Positions 16,953-24,962 of a DNA stretch of 64,000 nt are shown one piece after another. The translations under genes were made by a program, and so were the position numbers. This DNA comes from Oceanobacillus sp. HTM 045 (GTDB taxonomy: Bacteria; Pseudomonadota; Alphaproteobacteria; Rhodobacterales; Rhodobacteraceae), in NCBI GenBank assembly GCA_009733745.1, contig WNWL01000005.1, positions 186,001 to 250,000 on the forward strand, in the 5' to 3' direction. Position 1 is the stretch's first letter, and every line of letters begins with the position of its first letter. The notes below the pieces were generated by a model. The model searched no databases. It saw nothing but the letters and a program-made list of their open reading frames with translations, and was not told where the DNA came from.

Positions 16953-17858
16953 ATGAGCCCCGGCGAGTGGATCGTCTCGGTGCAGGGCACCCCGACCGGG
17001 CAGGCGGCGGCGATGGGGCTGGCGCTGGTCTCCGCGGTCGCGCACGCGGCGTTCGGGGCGATCCAGAAGGGGCGTCACGACCCGTGGCTGTCGCGGGGCG
17101 CGATCGACGTGTGGTTCCCGCTGGTCTCGCTGCCGGTGGCGCTGTTCCTCGTGCCGCCGCCGGGGCCGGAGTTGTGGCTGGTGCTGGCCGGCGCGATCGT
17201 GATCCACACCGTCTACAAGGTGCTGATGGCGATGGCCTACGACCGCGGCGCATATACCGCCGTCTACCCGATCGTGCGCGGCACCGGCCCGCTGGCGACG
17301 GTGGCCTTCGCCGGGATGGTGTTCGGCGAGACCTTCGCGCCGGGGCAGTGGGCCGGGGTGCTGGTGCTGTCCGGCGCGATCTTCGCGCTGGCGGTGCTGA
17401 ACATCCGCCGGGCGGGGCTGGATGCGCGCACCGTGACCCATGCCTCGATGCTGGCGCTGATCACGGGCGTGATGGTGGCGGTCTACTCGGTCTACGACGC
17501 CTTCGGGATCCGGCTGTCGGCGGATCCGTTCACCTTCCTCGCGTGGTTCTTCGTGGTCGAGGGGCTGGTCTTCCCGCTGATCGCCTTCCGGCGCTGGCAG
17601 GCCATGGAGTTGCGCCCGAATCTCGGGCCGCTGCTGCTGCGCGGCTTCGTCGGGTCGTGGATCGCCTACCTTAGCTTCGGCGCGGTGATGCTGGCGACGC
17701 GGCTCGACAAGGTGGGTGAGGCGGTCGCGCTCCGCGAGACGTCGGTGGTGTTCGCGGCGTTGATCGGCTGGCTGTTCCTGAAGGAGCCGGTCGGCCCGCT
17801 GCGGGCGGGGCTGATGGTGATGGTCGCGGCGGGGGCGGTGCTGGTAGAGTTCGGTTGA
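16953..17858 (+). CDS. EamA/DMT-family transporter
   Basis: A 301-residue inner-membrane protein with about ten transmembrane helices in two EamA-like halves. The first half contains YDRGAYTAVYPIVRGTGPLATV and the second LDKVGEAVALRETSVVFAALIGWLFLKEPVG, both recognisable drug/metabolite-transporter signatures. Substrate unknown. The start at 16953 has only a weak ribosome-binding sequence. The 109-base gap before it holds imperfect CCGA-containing repeats and no gene. Confidence 0.85.
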   Translation: MSPGEWIVSVQGTPTGQAAAMGLALVSAVAHAAFGAIQKGRHDPWLSRGAIDVWFPLVSLPVALFLVPPPGPELWLVLAGAIVIHTVYKVLMAMAYDRGAYTAVYPIVRGTGPLATVAFAGMVFGETFAPGQWAGVLVLSGAIFALAVLNIRRAGLDARTVTHASMLALITGVMVAVYSVYDAFGIRLSADPFTFLAWFFVVEGLVFPLIAFRRWQAMELRPNLGPLLLRGFVGSWIAYLSFGAVMLATRLDKVGEAVALRETSVVFAALIGWLFLKEPVGPLRAGLMVMVAAGAVLVEFG

Positions 17859-17909
17859 ACCGGGCGGCCCCGCCGCGCGACCTACGGCCGGACCAGCATG
17901 GAGGCCGGT

Positions 17910-18308
17910 ATGCCGGAGCAGGAGATCGACCTTGAAGCCCTCGCCGGGGTGCTCACCGGGCCGCGCGCGCGGATGGTGCGTTTCGGCGCCGAGGCGCACG
18001 AGGTCGGGCCCGAGGGTTTCGGCAAGGTCGCCGAGATGATCGGCGCGGGGCATCTCGGGCTCCGGATCGACCCGGCGATTCCGCGCGGGGCGGTCTATGA
18101 CCCGGTATCGGGCGAGATCGTGCTGGCCGATGCGCTGGTCTTCGCCGACCTGCCCGGCGCCGCCGCCCTGATCGGCGCGGCGGCGGAGGCGGCATTGCAC
18201 ATGGCCGAGGTCAACGACGCCGCCACCCGCCGCGTGGCGGGGCGGATGGCGGAGACCTTCTACCATATCGCGTCCGGCGGACCGCTGGGCGCGCGGCGGC
18301 GGAACTGA
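17910..18308 (+). CDS. Small protein, degenerate paralogue of the HEXXH gene downstream
   Basis: A 132-residue acidic protein. It aligns over most of its length with the next gene product: FGAEAHEVGPEGFGKVAEMI here with FGSVIVLPEGFRAVAEGL there, and MAETFYHIASGG with LAEALYHLNAGS. At the place where the neighbour has HEASH this protein reads HMAEV, so the zinc-protease motif is lost. The ATG at 17910 was chosen over 17898 because GGAGG lies 6 bases before it. Function unknown; possibly a regulatory or structural partner of its neighbour (inference). Confidence 0.6.
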   Translation: MPEQEIDLEALAGVLTGPRARMVRFGAEAHEVGPEGFGKVAEMIGAGHLGLRIDPAIPRGAVYDPVSGEIVLADALVFADLPGAAALIGAAAEAALHMAEVNDAATRRVAGRMAETFYHIASGGPLGARRRN

Positions 18309-18344
18309 CGGCCTGCGGGCCGGTCACGAACCAGGAGAGTTGCG

Positions 18345-18932
18345 ATGTTCCATTACCCGGTCCGCCGCGGGCGGCTCGTGAATCCCTTTGCCATGCCCGA
18401 TCTCGGGCGCTCCCTCTCGGTGCTGCTGATGAGCGCCGAGGTGCAGAAGATCAGCTTCGCCTTCGGCAGCGTGATCGTGCTGCCCGAGGGGTTCCGCGCG
18501 GTAGCCGAGGGGCTGGCCGCAGGCGACATCTCGGTGAAGCTGGAGCCGACGCGGCTGGAGAAGGAGAAGAGCGACGCGGAGTACGACGCGGACGCCAACG
18601 CCTTCTCCTTCCGCTCCAACTGGGTGTTGACCCGGCCCGAGGGCCGCGGCACCGCCGTGCACGAGGCGAGCCACGCGGTGGCCGACTGGCGCGGGCGGTC
18701 CACCTCGATCCGCTCGGAAGAGGGCGCGGCCTATCTCGCGGAGGCGCTCTACCACCTCAACGCCGGGTCGGAGGATCACGCGGAGGTACCGGACGTGGTG
18801 CTCGAAGTGGCCCACGCGGTGCGGGCGCAGCCGGGGCATGTCTCGCTCTCCGCCAGCCAGATCAACGGCATCCGCCGGGCGATGATGGAAGAGGGCTACG
18901 AGAACGGGTTCTACGCCAACGACGGGTTCTGA
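18345..18932 (+). CDS. Small putative zinc-metalloprotease-like protein (HEASH)
   Basis: A 195-residue protein without signal peptide or membrane helix. Residues 106-110 are HEASH inside TAVHEASHAVADWRG, a classical HEXXH zinc-binding context, and Glu125/Glu126 in RSEEGAAYLAEALYHL could supply a third ligand. I recognise no named family. An AGGAGAG element precedes the start. It follows its degenerate paralogue by 36 bases, so the two are likely cotranscribed. A copy of the large structured repeat begins about 18 bases after the stop codon. Confidence 0.6.
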   Translation: MFHYPVRRGRLVNPFAMPDLGRSLSVLLMSAEVQKISFAFGSVIVLPEGFRAVAEGLAAGDISVKLEPTRLEKEKSDAEYDADANAFSFRSNWVLTRPEGRGTAVHEASHAVADWRGRSTSIRSEEGAAYLAEALYHLNAGSEDHAEVPDVVLEVAHAVRAQPGHVSLSASQINGIRRAMMEEGYENGFYANDGF

Positions 18933-18949
18933 GACGGTCTTTGCTTGCC

Positions 18950-19118
18950 CGTGCGGTCAGCGCGGAGGGCGACGTCCGGCCCTTGACGGGCGTGGTGCTC
19001 CAAGGGGTCTGCTTGATTTGTTGCAGCATCCCCTCCCGCACTCCGGTTTCCTTGCAGCGTTGCAAAACGCCCGGCCCGGGGGAGGGCCGGGCGTGGCCCG
19101 GGCTGGACGCCCGGGCTG
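18950..19118 (+). repeat. Structured intergenic repeat family 1, singleton copy
   Basis: This copy reads forward, in the direction of the gene ending at 18932. It contains, in order, ACGTCCGGCCC with its GGGCGTGG partner (18972-18993), CTGCTTGATTT, a CCCCTCCC block near 19030, TTGCAGCGTTGCAA, and a long hairpin GCCCGGCCC/GGGCCGGGC at about 19069-19092 followed by GTGGCCCG. The same ordered blocks occur in six other copies (44.7-45.1, 48.75-49.16 and 60.2-60.6 kb). Short reading frames within it are by-products of GC richness. Confidence 0.8.
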
Positions 19119-19247
19119 AGGGCGGATCGGAGCGCTGGATCGTCCCCGGTGGCGGAGGCAAGCGGGACGTCGTGCGATTTCAGAGTTCTTCGATCGCTCC
19201 AAAGCGAAGTTGGGTTGCTGAGAGTTTTGACCGTCGGTGGGCGGACC

Positions 19248-19922
19248 TCAGGGCGGCGACAGGCCCTGAACCTCCGGGAACCCCACATCTCCGAGAAAGA
19301 CAGGCGTCTCGTCCAGTCCCTCGCCGATCCAGGCCCAGAGGATCAGGACGGGGCCGAGGTCGGTGCGCATCCCGTGCCAGCTTCGCGACGGGGTGTGGAC
19401 CATGTCGCCCGGCCCGGCCTCGCGCCAGCCCTGCGGCGACCAGTAATGCGCCCGCCCGGCGAGGATGGCGTAGATCTCGTCCGCGGCGTGGGCGTGCGGC
19501 AGGTAGGTGACGCCCTCGCGCAGGTAGAAGAACCCGGCCCGCCCCGCGCCGCCGGAGATCGGCCCGCCCGGGCCGCAGAGGAGGGAGGCGGCGCTGCGTT
19601 CGGCATAGTTCTCGCCGCAGGGCGCATCCGGCTCGTAGGCATTCCACCAGTCGAGCGCCTCGCCCGCACCGGCAACCGCGGCGACCAGCGGCAGCGTCGC
19701 GGGCGTGGCGTGGGCCAGCACCTCCGGCAGGTGGGCCGAGGCATCGGCCGTTCCCGCGGCGAGCGGCGCGCGGCCACGGGGCGCCGCGGTGCCGTCGAGC
19801 GCGGGGAGGAAAGGCGCGCAGCCGGGCTGCGCCACCAGGTGCGCCGCGGCCAGCGCGCGGAGGCGCAGGGGCGTCTCGCGGTCATGCGCCGGTCCGGCGT
19901 CGATGCGGGGTGCGTCGAGCAT
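19248..19922 (-). CDS. DMSP-lyase-like cupin protein (DddL/DddQ group)
   Basis: A 224-residue protein whose C-terminal half is a cupin. The metal site appears as His143, His145 and Glu149 in VTYLPHAHAADEIYAIL and His183 in HTPSRSWHGMRT, followed by PVLILWAWIGE. This pattern, and SLLCGPGGPI ahead of it, resembles the dimethylsulfoniopropionate lyase family, which releases dimethyl sulfide and acrylate. The length fits DddL-type proteins. The start at 19922 lacks a clear Shine-Dalgarno. Without comparison to verified lyases another cupin hydrolase or lyase is possible. It diverges from yciB. Confidence 0.6.
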   Translation of the reverse strand: MLDAPRIDAGPAHDRETPLRLRALAAAHLVAQPGCAPFLPALDGTAAPRGRAPLAAGTADASAHLPEVLAHATPATLPLVAAVAGAGEALDWWNAYEPDAPCGENYAERSAASLLCGPGGPISGGAGRAGFFYLREGVTYLPHAHAADEIYAILAGRAHYWSPQGWREAGPGDMVHTPSRSWHGMRTDLGPVLILWAWIGEGLDETPVFLGDVGFPEVQGLSPP

Positions 19923-20044
19923 CGTTGCATGGAACACGGGCGGCCGCGCTGCTGTCGCGGCGGAACGCGACCGGGCGTGACGCGATCGGAACTTTCGCCG
20001 ATCCGGGGTGGCGCTCGGGACCCGCAACGTCTATCTCACGGGAC

Positions 20045-20806
20045 ATGAACGAATTTCCTCGCGAGACCCCGGCGGGAACCGGGACGGACCAGCGCGCCGC
20101 GCAGGCGCCTGCGGATGCGGCGGCCGACGGGGCTGCTGGAGAGGCCGGGCCGCGCAAGGTCGGCGCCGGGCTCAAGTTCCTGCTGGAGATCGGGCCGCTG
20201 GCGGTGTTCTTCCTGTCGTTCCGCTACGGCGCGCGGCTGCTGGAGAACCCGACCGTGTTCGATACGCTTGCCGGGGTGACCGGCGAGGCGGCCCTCCGGG
20301 GCGACGGCGGGCCGCTCTTCCTCGCGACTGCGGTGTTCATGATCGCGATCGCGGTGTCCCTCTCGGTGAGCTGGGTCAAGACGCGCACCCTGCCGAAGAT
20401 GGCGGTGGTCACCGGCATCGTAGTGGCGGTGTTCGGCGCGCTGACGCTGTGGCTGCAGGACGAGACCTTCATCAAGATGAAGCCGACCATCGTGAACGGC
20501 ATCTTCGCGCTGATTCTCGGCTTCGGGCTCCTGCAGGGGCGCTCCTACCTCAAGTACCTGATGGGCGAGACCATGCCGCTGACGGACGAGGGCTGGATGA
20601 TCTTCACCAGGCGCTGGGTGATGTTCTTCATCGCGCTGGCGCTGATCAACGAGGTCGTCTGGCGTACCCAAAGCACGGAATTCTGGGTCTCTTTCAAGAC
20701 CTTCGGCAACCTGCCGCTGACCTTCGCCTTCCTTGCCTTCCAGTGGCCGCTGCTCAGGCGGCACATGATCGAGGACGGTACGGAGGAGGGCGCCGGGGGC
20801 GGCTGA
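20045..20806 (+). CDS. yciB: Inner membrane-spanning protein YciB / septation protein A
   Basis: A 253-residue polytopic membrane protein. Five to six helices are visible from residue 42 on, starting KFLLEIGPLAVFFLSFRYGARL and including MKPTIVNGIFALILGFGLLQGRSYLKYLMG and NEVVWRTQSTEFWVSFKTFGNLPLTFAFLAFQ, which are hallmarks of the IspZ/YciB family. Members influence septum formation and envelope integrity. The N-terminal 40 residues are an unstructured Ala/Gly-rich extension. Chosen start MNEFPRETP at 20045. Confidence 0.92.
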   Translation: MNEFPRETPAGTGTDQRAAQAPADAAADGAAGEAGPRKVGAGLKFLLEIGPLAVFFLSFRYGARLLENPTVFDTLAGVTGEAALRGDGGPLFLATAVFMIAIAVSLSVSWVKTRTLPKMAVVTGIVVAVFGALTLWLQDETFIKMKPTIVNGIFALILGFGLLQGRSYLKYLMGETMPLTDEGWMIFTRRWVMFFIALALINEVVWRTQSTEFWVSFKTFGNLPLTFAFLAFQWPLLRRHMIEDGTEEGAGGG

Positions 20807-20857
20807 CGGGCCGGTTGCGGGCGGCTGCGGACGGCGGCGCCTCAATCTCGACACTAA

Positions 20858-20888
20858 TTGCCCATATTCTCGCAACGCGTGCTATTAT
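20858..20888 (+). promoter_or_regulatory. Weak promoter candidate for the downstream lipoprotein gene
   Basis: TTGCCC at 20858-20863 and TATTAT at 20883-20888 are separated by 19 bases, longer than ideal. They lie in a locally AT-rich part of the 180-base gap after yciB, about 100 bases ahead of the lipoprotein start. Confidence 0.3.
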
Positions 20889-20986
20889 CGCCGCCGCGGG
20901 TATGGGGTCCCGTTGTGCGGCCGGTGTTTGGGTTCGGGGTGTGGGGTCACAGTCGTACTCGGCGCTGCGGGAAGTCGGAAGTATCG

Positions 20987-21625
20987 ATGAAGTGGATTGG
21001 GGTGGTTGCGTGTCTGCTCCTGACCGGCTGTCTGGCCGGCGGGGTTCGTGTTGATACACCAGGCGCGCTCTTTCATTTGCTGAACCATGCGGCGGAGACC
21101 AGTGCCGCCGCTCAGGAAGCCTATGGCAAGGCGCTCGGCGAGACCGCCGTGCGCGTGGTGCGGGAGGTTCCGTTCGAGACCGAGCGGCCCGAGCCTTGGG
21201 CACGCACGCAGATCGCGGATTTCGCGGTCGCGCGCGACAAGGACGCCTATCTCGTACGCGAGAACGCGCCCGCCGCGCCGATCTTCCGGCCCGGCAGCGA
21301 CGGCATCCCGCGGATCTACCAGCACGGCTACATGACCGTGGTGGTGGAGGGCATCGCCTGGGACCGGATGCGCTTCGACCTCGGCGGCGAGCCGGTGCCG
21401 GCGGCAGCGCTGGAGGAGTACCTGGCCCGCTGGCACTACGACCCGGTCAAGCGCGCGATGCCGGCGTCGGAAGGGCACATCCACTCGGTCACGCCGCGCC
21501 CGGACGGGTTCGTGGTCGACTTCGGCAGCGCGTCGCCGGTGGCGGTGCTGGAACTGGTCGACCTGTTGCAGCGCTCGGGCATCTACCGGATCCATATCAC
21601 CGCGGACAGCCTGATCGGACGCTGA
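20987..21625 (+). CDS. Uncharacterised lipoprotein
   Basis: A 212-residue protein with a clear lipobox (VACLLLTGCLAGG), so likely anchored by Cys15. The mature part is globular and mixed alpha/beta, with YQHGYMTVVVEGIAWDRMRFDLGG and EGHIHSVTPRPDGFVVDFGSASPVAVLELVDLL as its most distinctive stretches. I recognise no family. A GGAAG element precedes the ATG at 20987. The gene ends 44 bases before the MBL hydrolase and may be cotranscribed with it. Confidence 0.6.
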   Translation: MKWIGVVACLLLTGCLAGGVRVDTPGALFHLLNHAAETSAAAQEAYGKALGETAVRVVREVPFETERPEPWARTQIADFAVARDKDAYLVRENAPAAPIFRPGSDGIPRIYQHGYMTVVVEGIAWDRMRFDLGGEPVPAAALEEYLARWHYDPVKRAMPASEGHIHSVTPRPDGFVVDFGSASPVAVLELVDLLQRSGIYRIHITADSLIGR

Positions 21626-21669
21626 CGCAACCGCTTGCGGGGCGCGCCCCTCCGGGGCAGGGTGCGCCC

Positions 21670-22632
21670 ATGTCCGAAACGCCCGCACCCGAGCCCGCGT
21701 CCGATCCGTTCGACCGCAACCCCGCCGTCGCCTATGGCGTGGCGGAGGAGCCGGTGCCCGGCCTTCCGCTGGTGCGCCGGGTGACCTGCCGCAACCCCTC
21801 GCCGATGACCTTCACGGGGACGCGCAGCTATCTCGTCGGGCGCGGCGAGGTGGCGGTGATCGACCCGGGGCCGATGGACGCGGCCCATCTCGGCGCGCTG
21901 ACCGGCGCGCTGGAACCGGGCGAGCGGATCGGGCGGGTGATCCTCACGCATACCCACGTGGACCACTCGGCCGGGGCGCGGGCGCTGGCCGCAGCGGTCG
22001 GCGCGCCGGTGCTGGCCTTCGGGCCGCACGGGGCGGGGATGAGCGAGACGATGCGGCGGCTGGCCGCTTCCGGCGCCGATCTCGGCGGCGGCGAGGGAGC
22101 AGACCGGGCGCTGGCGCCGGACGTGGCCCTCGCCGATGGCGAGGTGGTGGAGGGGGATGACTGGGCGCTGGAGGTGATCCACACGCCCGGGCATCTCTCC
22201 AACCACGTCTCGCTGGCGCTGGCGGGGACCGGCGCGGTCTTCACTGGCGACACGGTGATGGGCTGGGCGACCACGCTGGTCTCCCCGCCGGAGGGGGACA
22301 TGGCGGCGCTGATGGGCTCGCTGCATCGGTTGCGGGCGCGGGAGGACCGGATGTTCCTGCCCGGCCACGGCCACCCGGTGACCGACCCGGCAGCAATGCT
22401 GGACCACCAGATCGCCCACCGGGAGGCCCGCGCCGCCGCGATCCGCAATGCGCTGGCAGACGGCCCGGCGACCGCACGCGAGCTTGCGGGGCGGATCTAT
22501 ACGGATGTCGACCCCGCCCTGCTGCCCGCCGCGGCGCGAAACGTCTTCGCCACGCTGATCGGCGAACTGGATGCCGGGCGGGCGACGGTGCAAGGCACGC
22601 TGACGCCGGGGGCGCGGTTCAGGCTGCGCTGA
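21670..22632 (+). CDS. MBL-fold metallo-hydrolase (LACTB2-like)
   Basis: A 320-residue metallo-beta-lactamase-fold hydrolase. The metal motif THTHVDHSAGA, the HTPGHLSNHVSLAL histidine, FTGDTVMGW and LPGHGHPVTD appear in canonical order, followed by a C-terminal winged-helix-like segment (GPATARELAGRIYTDVDPALLPAAARNVFATL) typical of the LACTB2/beta-lactamase-like group. These are often nucleases or thioesterases. The ATG at 21670 is the first reasonable start. It converges with the degenerate M48 gene, 10 bases away. Confidence 0.88.
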   Translation: MSETPAPEPASDPFDRNPAVAYGVAEEPVPGLPLVRRVTCRNPSPMTFTGTRSYLVGRGEVAVIDPGPMDAAHLGALTGALEPGERIGRVILTHTHVDHSAGARALAAAVGAPVLAFGPHGAGMSETMRRLAASGADLGGGEGADRALAPDVALADGEVVEGDDWALEVIHTPGHLSNHVSLALAGTGAVFTGDTVMGWATTLVSPPEGDMAALMGSLHRLRAREDRMFLPGHGHPVTDPAAMLDHQIAHREARAAAIRNALADGPATARELAGRIYTDVDPALLPAAARNVFATLIGELDAGRATVQGTLTPGARFRLR

Positions 22633-22642
22633 GCGGGTCCAC

Positions 22643-23725
22643 CTACTCGCAAATCCCTTCCAGCGCGACCCAGTCGCGGTCGGAGAGGGCCGGGGTAAAC
22701 GCCTCCGGGGTGGGGGTGGCGGCGGCGCGGGACTCTGTGGCGCGGGCGGCTTCGCCGGTGCGGTCGAGGTAGTCGGGGAGCGCGCCGGTTGGGAGGCCGG
22801 CGCGGTCCAGCATGCCGAGGACAATGCGGTCGATCAGCGCGGCATCTGCCGTGCGCTGGGCGGTGAGACGGGCCTCGGTTTCGGGCGCGACATCAGGCGG
22901 GCCGTCGCCGAACAGGAGGCCGAGCGCCCGTCCCCACGTGAGATCGGCTTTGAGCAGGGTCTCCGAGACGCGAAGTTCGGCCTGCGCCAGCGCGTGACCG
23001 ATGGCGGCGGCGGCTTCCTCCGGGCTGGCGGCGGCGGCGATCAGGCCCTCGGGCACGATGACGCGGTTGCCGGGCAGCGCCAGCGCGGCGGTGGACTTGT
23101 GCTTCACGACGATGAACTCGGGCATCGGCCCCGGGTCCCTCGCGGTGCCGACGCCGAGATGGTAGGCGCCCGGCGTGGTGGAGAGCCTGCGGGCGAGCGC
23201 CTTAAGTGCGCCGTGGCCCTCCGCGCCGGTGCAACGGGGGGCGTCGGCGAAATCGGCCATCGCGAGGCTGGCGGCGCGGTCGAGATAGGCCTCCATCCGC
23301 GCCGGGGGGATCTGGCTGACGGCGAGGCCGCGCAGCCATGGCTCGCCGGTGAAGACCAGCGCGGCGAGCAAGGCGAATATCAGCAGGTTGCGGAGCCAGC
23401 GCCGCCGCGGCGGAGAGGGCGCCGGGGGCGGCGGGGCGTCGAGTTCCGGGCACACCTCGCGGAGCGCGGCGATCATCTCGGCGTCGTCGAGCCGCAGCCG
23501 TTCCGGGCTGCCGGCGCCGGGGGCGAGCAGCAGGCCGCCGCCTTCCGCCGGGCCGATGGCGTGGAGCGAGGCCAGCGGCCAGTGGCTGAGCGCCACGTCG
23601 CCGGAGCCCATGATGGTGAGCGAGCGTGAGCCGAAGGTCAGGATGACGGATACAGGATCGGCGCCGGGCTCCTCCTCGTAGATCCCTTCCGCCTCCAGAA
23701 GCTCGTAGCGGTCCAGCGCGGTCAT
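22643..23725 (-). CDS. Membrane-anchored M48-peptidase-like protein, catalytic motif lost
   Basis: A 360-residue protein with a cytosolic N-terminal part, one transmembrane helix (about residues 111-128) and a periplasmic domain. The periplasmic part follows the M48 pattern: STAALALPGNRVIVPEGLIAAAASPEEAAAAIGHALAQAELR resembles the usual ALPGG...GLL...ELAAVLAHEIAH. The zinc motif HEXXH is replaced by HALAQ (residues 244-248), losing the catalytic Glu and second His. It is therefore probably an inactive homologue, perhaps a binding or adaptor protein. The N-terminal domain (FGSRSLTIMGSGDVALSHWP) is unfamiliar. Confidence 0.6.
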   Translation of the reverse strand: MTALDRYELLEAEGIYEEEPGADPVSVILTFGSRSLTIMGSGDVALSHWPLASLHAIGPAEGGGLLLAPGAGSPERLRLDDAEMIAALREVCPELDAPPPPAPSPPRRRWLRNLLIFALLAALVFTGEPWLRGLAVSQIPPARMEAYLDRAASLAMADFADAPRCTGAEGHGALKALARRLSTTPGAYHLGVGTARDPGPMPEFIVVKHKSTAALALPGNRVIVPEGLIAAAASPEEAAAAIGHALAQAELRVSETLLKADLTWGRALGLLFGDGPPDVAPETEARLTAQRTADAALIDRIVLGMLDRAGLPTGALPDYLDRTGEAARATESRAAATPTPEAFTPALSDRDWVALEGICE

Positions 23726-23876
23726 TCGCCCCGTGTGCCTCGCCCCTTTCCTCCCCTTTGCCCGACAAATACCGGGCGGCGCGGCGCGGCGCCAGCCCCG
23801 CGAGGGGGCAGGGGGTGCGGCGCGGCGTCTGGGGGCGGCTTGCCGGGCCGCCGGCGCGGCGGATAGGGTCGCGGCC

Positions 23877-24956
23877 ATGACAGCGACCGGAACCCTGACG
23901 CTCGCCCTGATGCCCGGAGACGGGATCGGCCCGGAGATTTCCCGCGCCACGCGCGCCGTGCTGGAGGCGGCGGCGGCGCGGTTCGGCTTCGCGCTGGCCT
24001 TCGAGGAGGTCGCGATCGGCTTCGCGGCGCTGGAGCGGGAGGGCACCACCTTCCCCGCCAAGGCGCTGGAGGCGGCGCGGGCGGCGGACGGGATCGTGCT
24101 CGGCCCCGTCTCGCATAACGACTACCCGGCCCGGGAGGCGGGCGGGCTGAACCCGTCCGGCGAGTTGCGCAAGCGGCTGGACCTCTATGCCAACATCCGC
24201 CCGGCGCGGACCCGCCCGGGGATCGCCGCGCCGACCGGGGCGGCGTTCGACCTGGTGATCTATCGCGAGAACACCGAGGGCTTCTACGCCGACCGCAACA
24301 TGGCGGAGGGGATCGGCGACCTGCTGGTGACGGAAGACGTGGCAGTCTCGCTCCGCCGGGTCACGCGGGCCGCCTCCGAGCGGATCGCGCGGGCGGCGTT
24401 CGCCGCGGCGGCGGCGCGGCGGGGCAGGGTGACGGCGGTCCACAAGGCCAACGTGCTGCGGCGGAGCGACGGGCTGTTCCTCGCCGCGGTGCGCGGGGTG
24501 GCGGCGGAGTTCCCCGACGTCGAGCTGGACGAGGTGATCATCGACGCGATGTGCGCGCATCTCGTCCGCGCGCCGGAGCGGTTCGACGTGATCTGCACCA
24601 CGAACATGTATGGCGACATCCTCTCCGACCTCGCCTCGGAGCTTTCCGGCAGCCTTGGGCTCGCCGCCTCGCTGAACGCGGGGGAGGCGACGGCGATGGC
24701 ACAGGCGCAGCACGGCTCGGCGCCGGACATCGCCGGGCAGGGGGTGGCGAACCCCTCCTCCCTGATCGGCTCGGCGGCGATGCTGCTGGACTGGCTCGGG
24801 CAGCGGCGCGGGGAGGCGGCGCTGGTGGAGGCGGGCGCGGCGATCGGGGCCGCGCTCGACATCGTCAACGCCGATCCGGGCCGCCGCTGCCGCGACCTCG
24901 GCGGCACGGCGGGGACGGACGCTTTCGCCGCGCATGTCTGCGCGGCGCTGGGCTGA
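23877..24956 (+). CDS. Isocitrate/isopropylmalate dehydrogenase family enzyme
   Basis: A 359-residue beta-decarboxylating dehydrogenase. LALMPGDGIGPEI, LDLYANIRPARTRPG, VIYRENTEGFYADRN, VTAVHKANVLRRSDGLF and the metal-binding DVICTTNMYGDILSDLASELSGSLGLAAS are all present. The family oxidatively decarboxylates isopropylmalate, isocitrate, homoisocitrate or tartrate. The isolated position away from leuCD and the ENTEGFY motif argue against leuB proper and for a tartrate- or homoisocitrate-type enzyme; substrate uncertain. Confidence 0.87.
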   Translation: MTATGTLTLALMPGDGIGPEISRATRAVLEAAAARFGFALAFEEVAIGFAALEREGTTFPAKALEAARAADGIVLGPVSHNDYPAREAGGLNPSGELRKRLDLYANIRPARTRPGIAAPTGAAFDLVIYRENTEGFYADRNMAEGIGDLLVTEDVAVSLRRVTRAASERIARAAFAAAAARRGRVTAVHKANVLRRSDGLFLAAVRGVAAEFPDVELDEVIIDAMCAHLVRAPERFDVICTTNMYGDILSDLASELSGSLGLAASLNAGEATAMAQAQHGSAPDIAGQGVANPSSLIGSAAMLLDWLGQRRGEAALVEAGAAIGAALDIVNADPGRRCRDLGGTAGTDAFAAHVCAALG

Positions 24957-24962
24957 GGCGGC

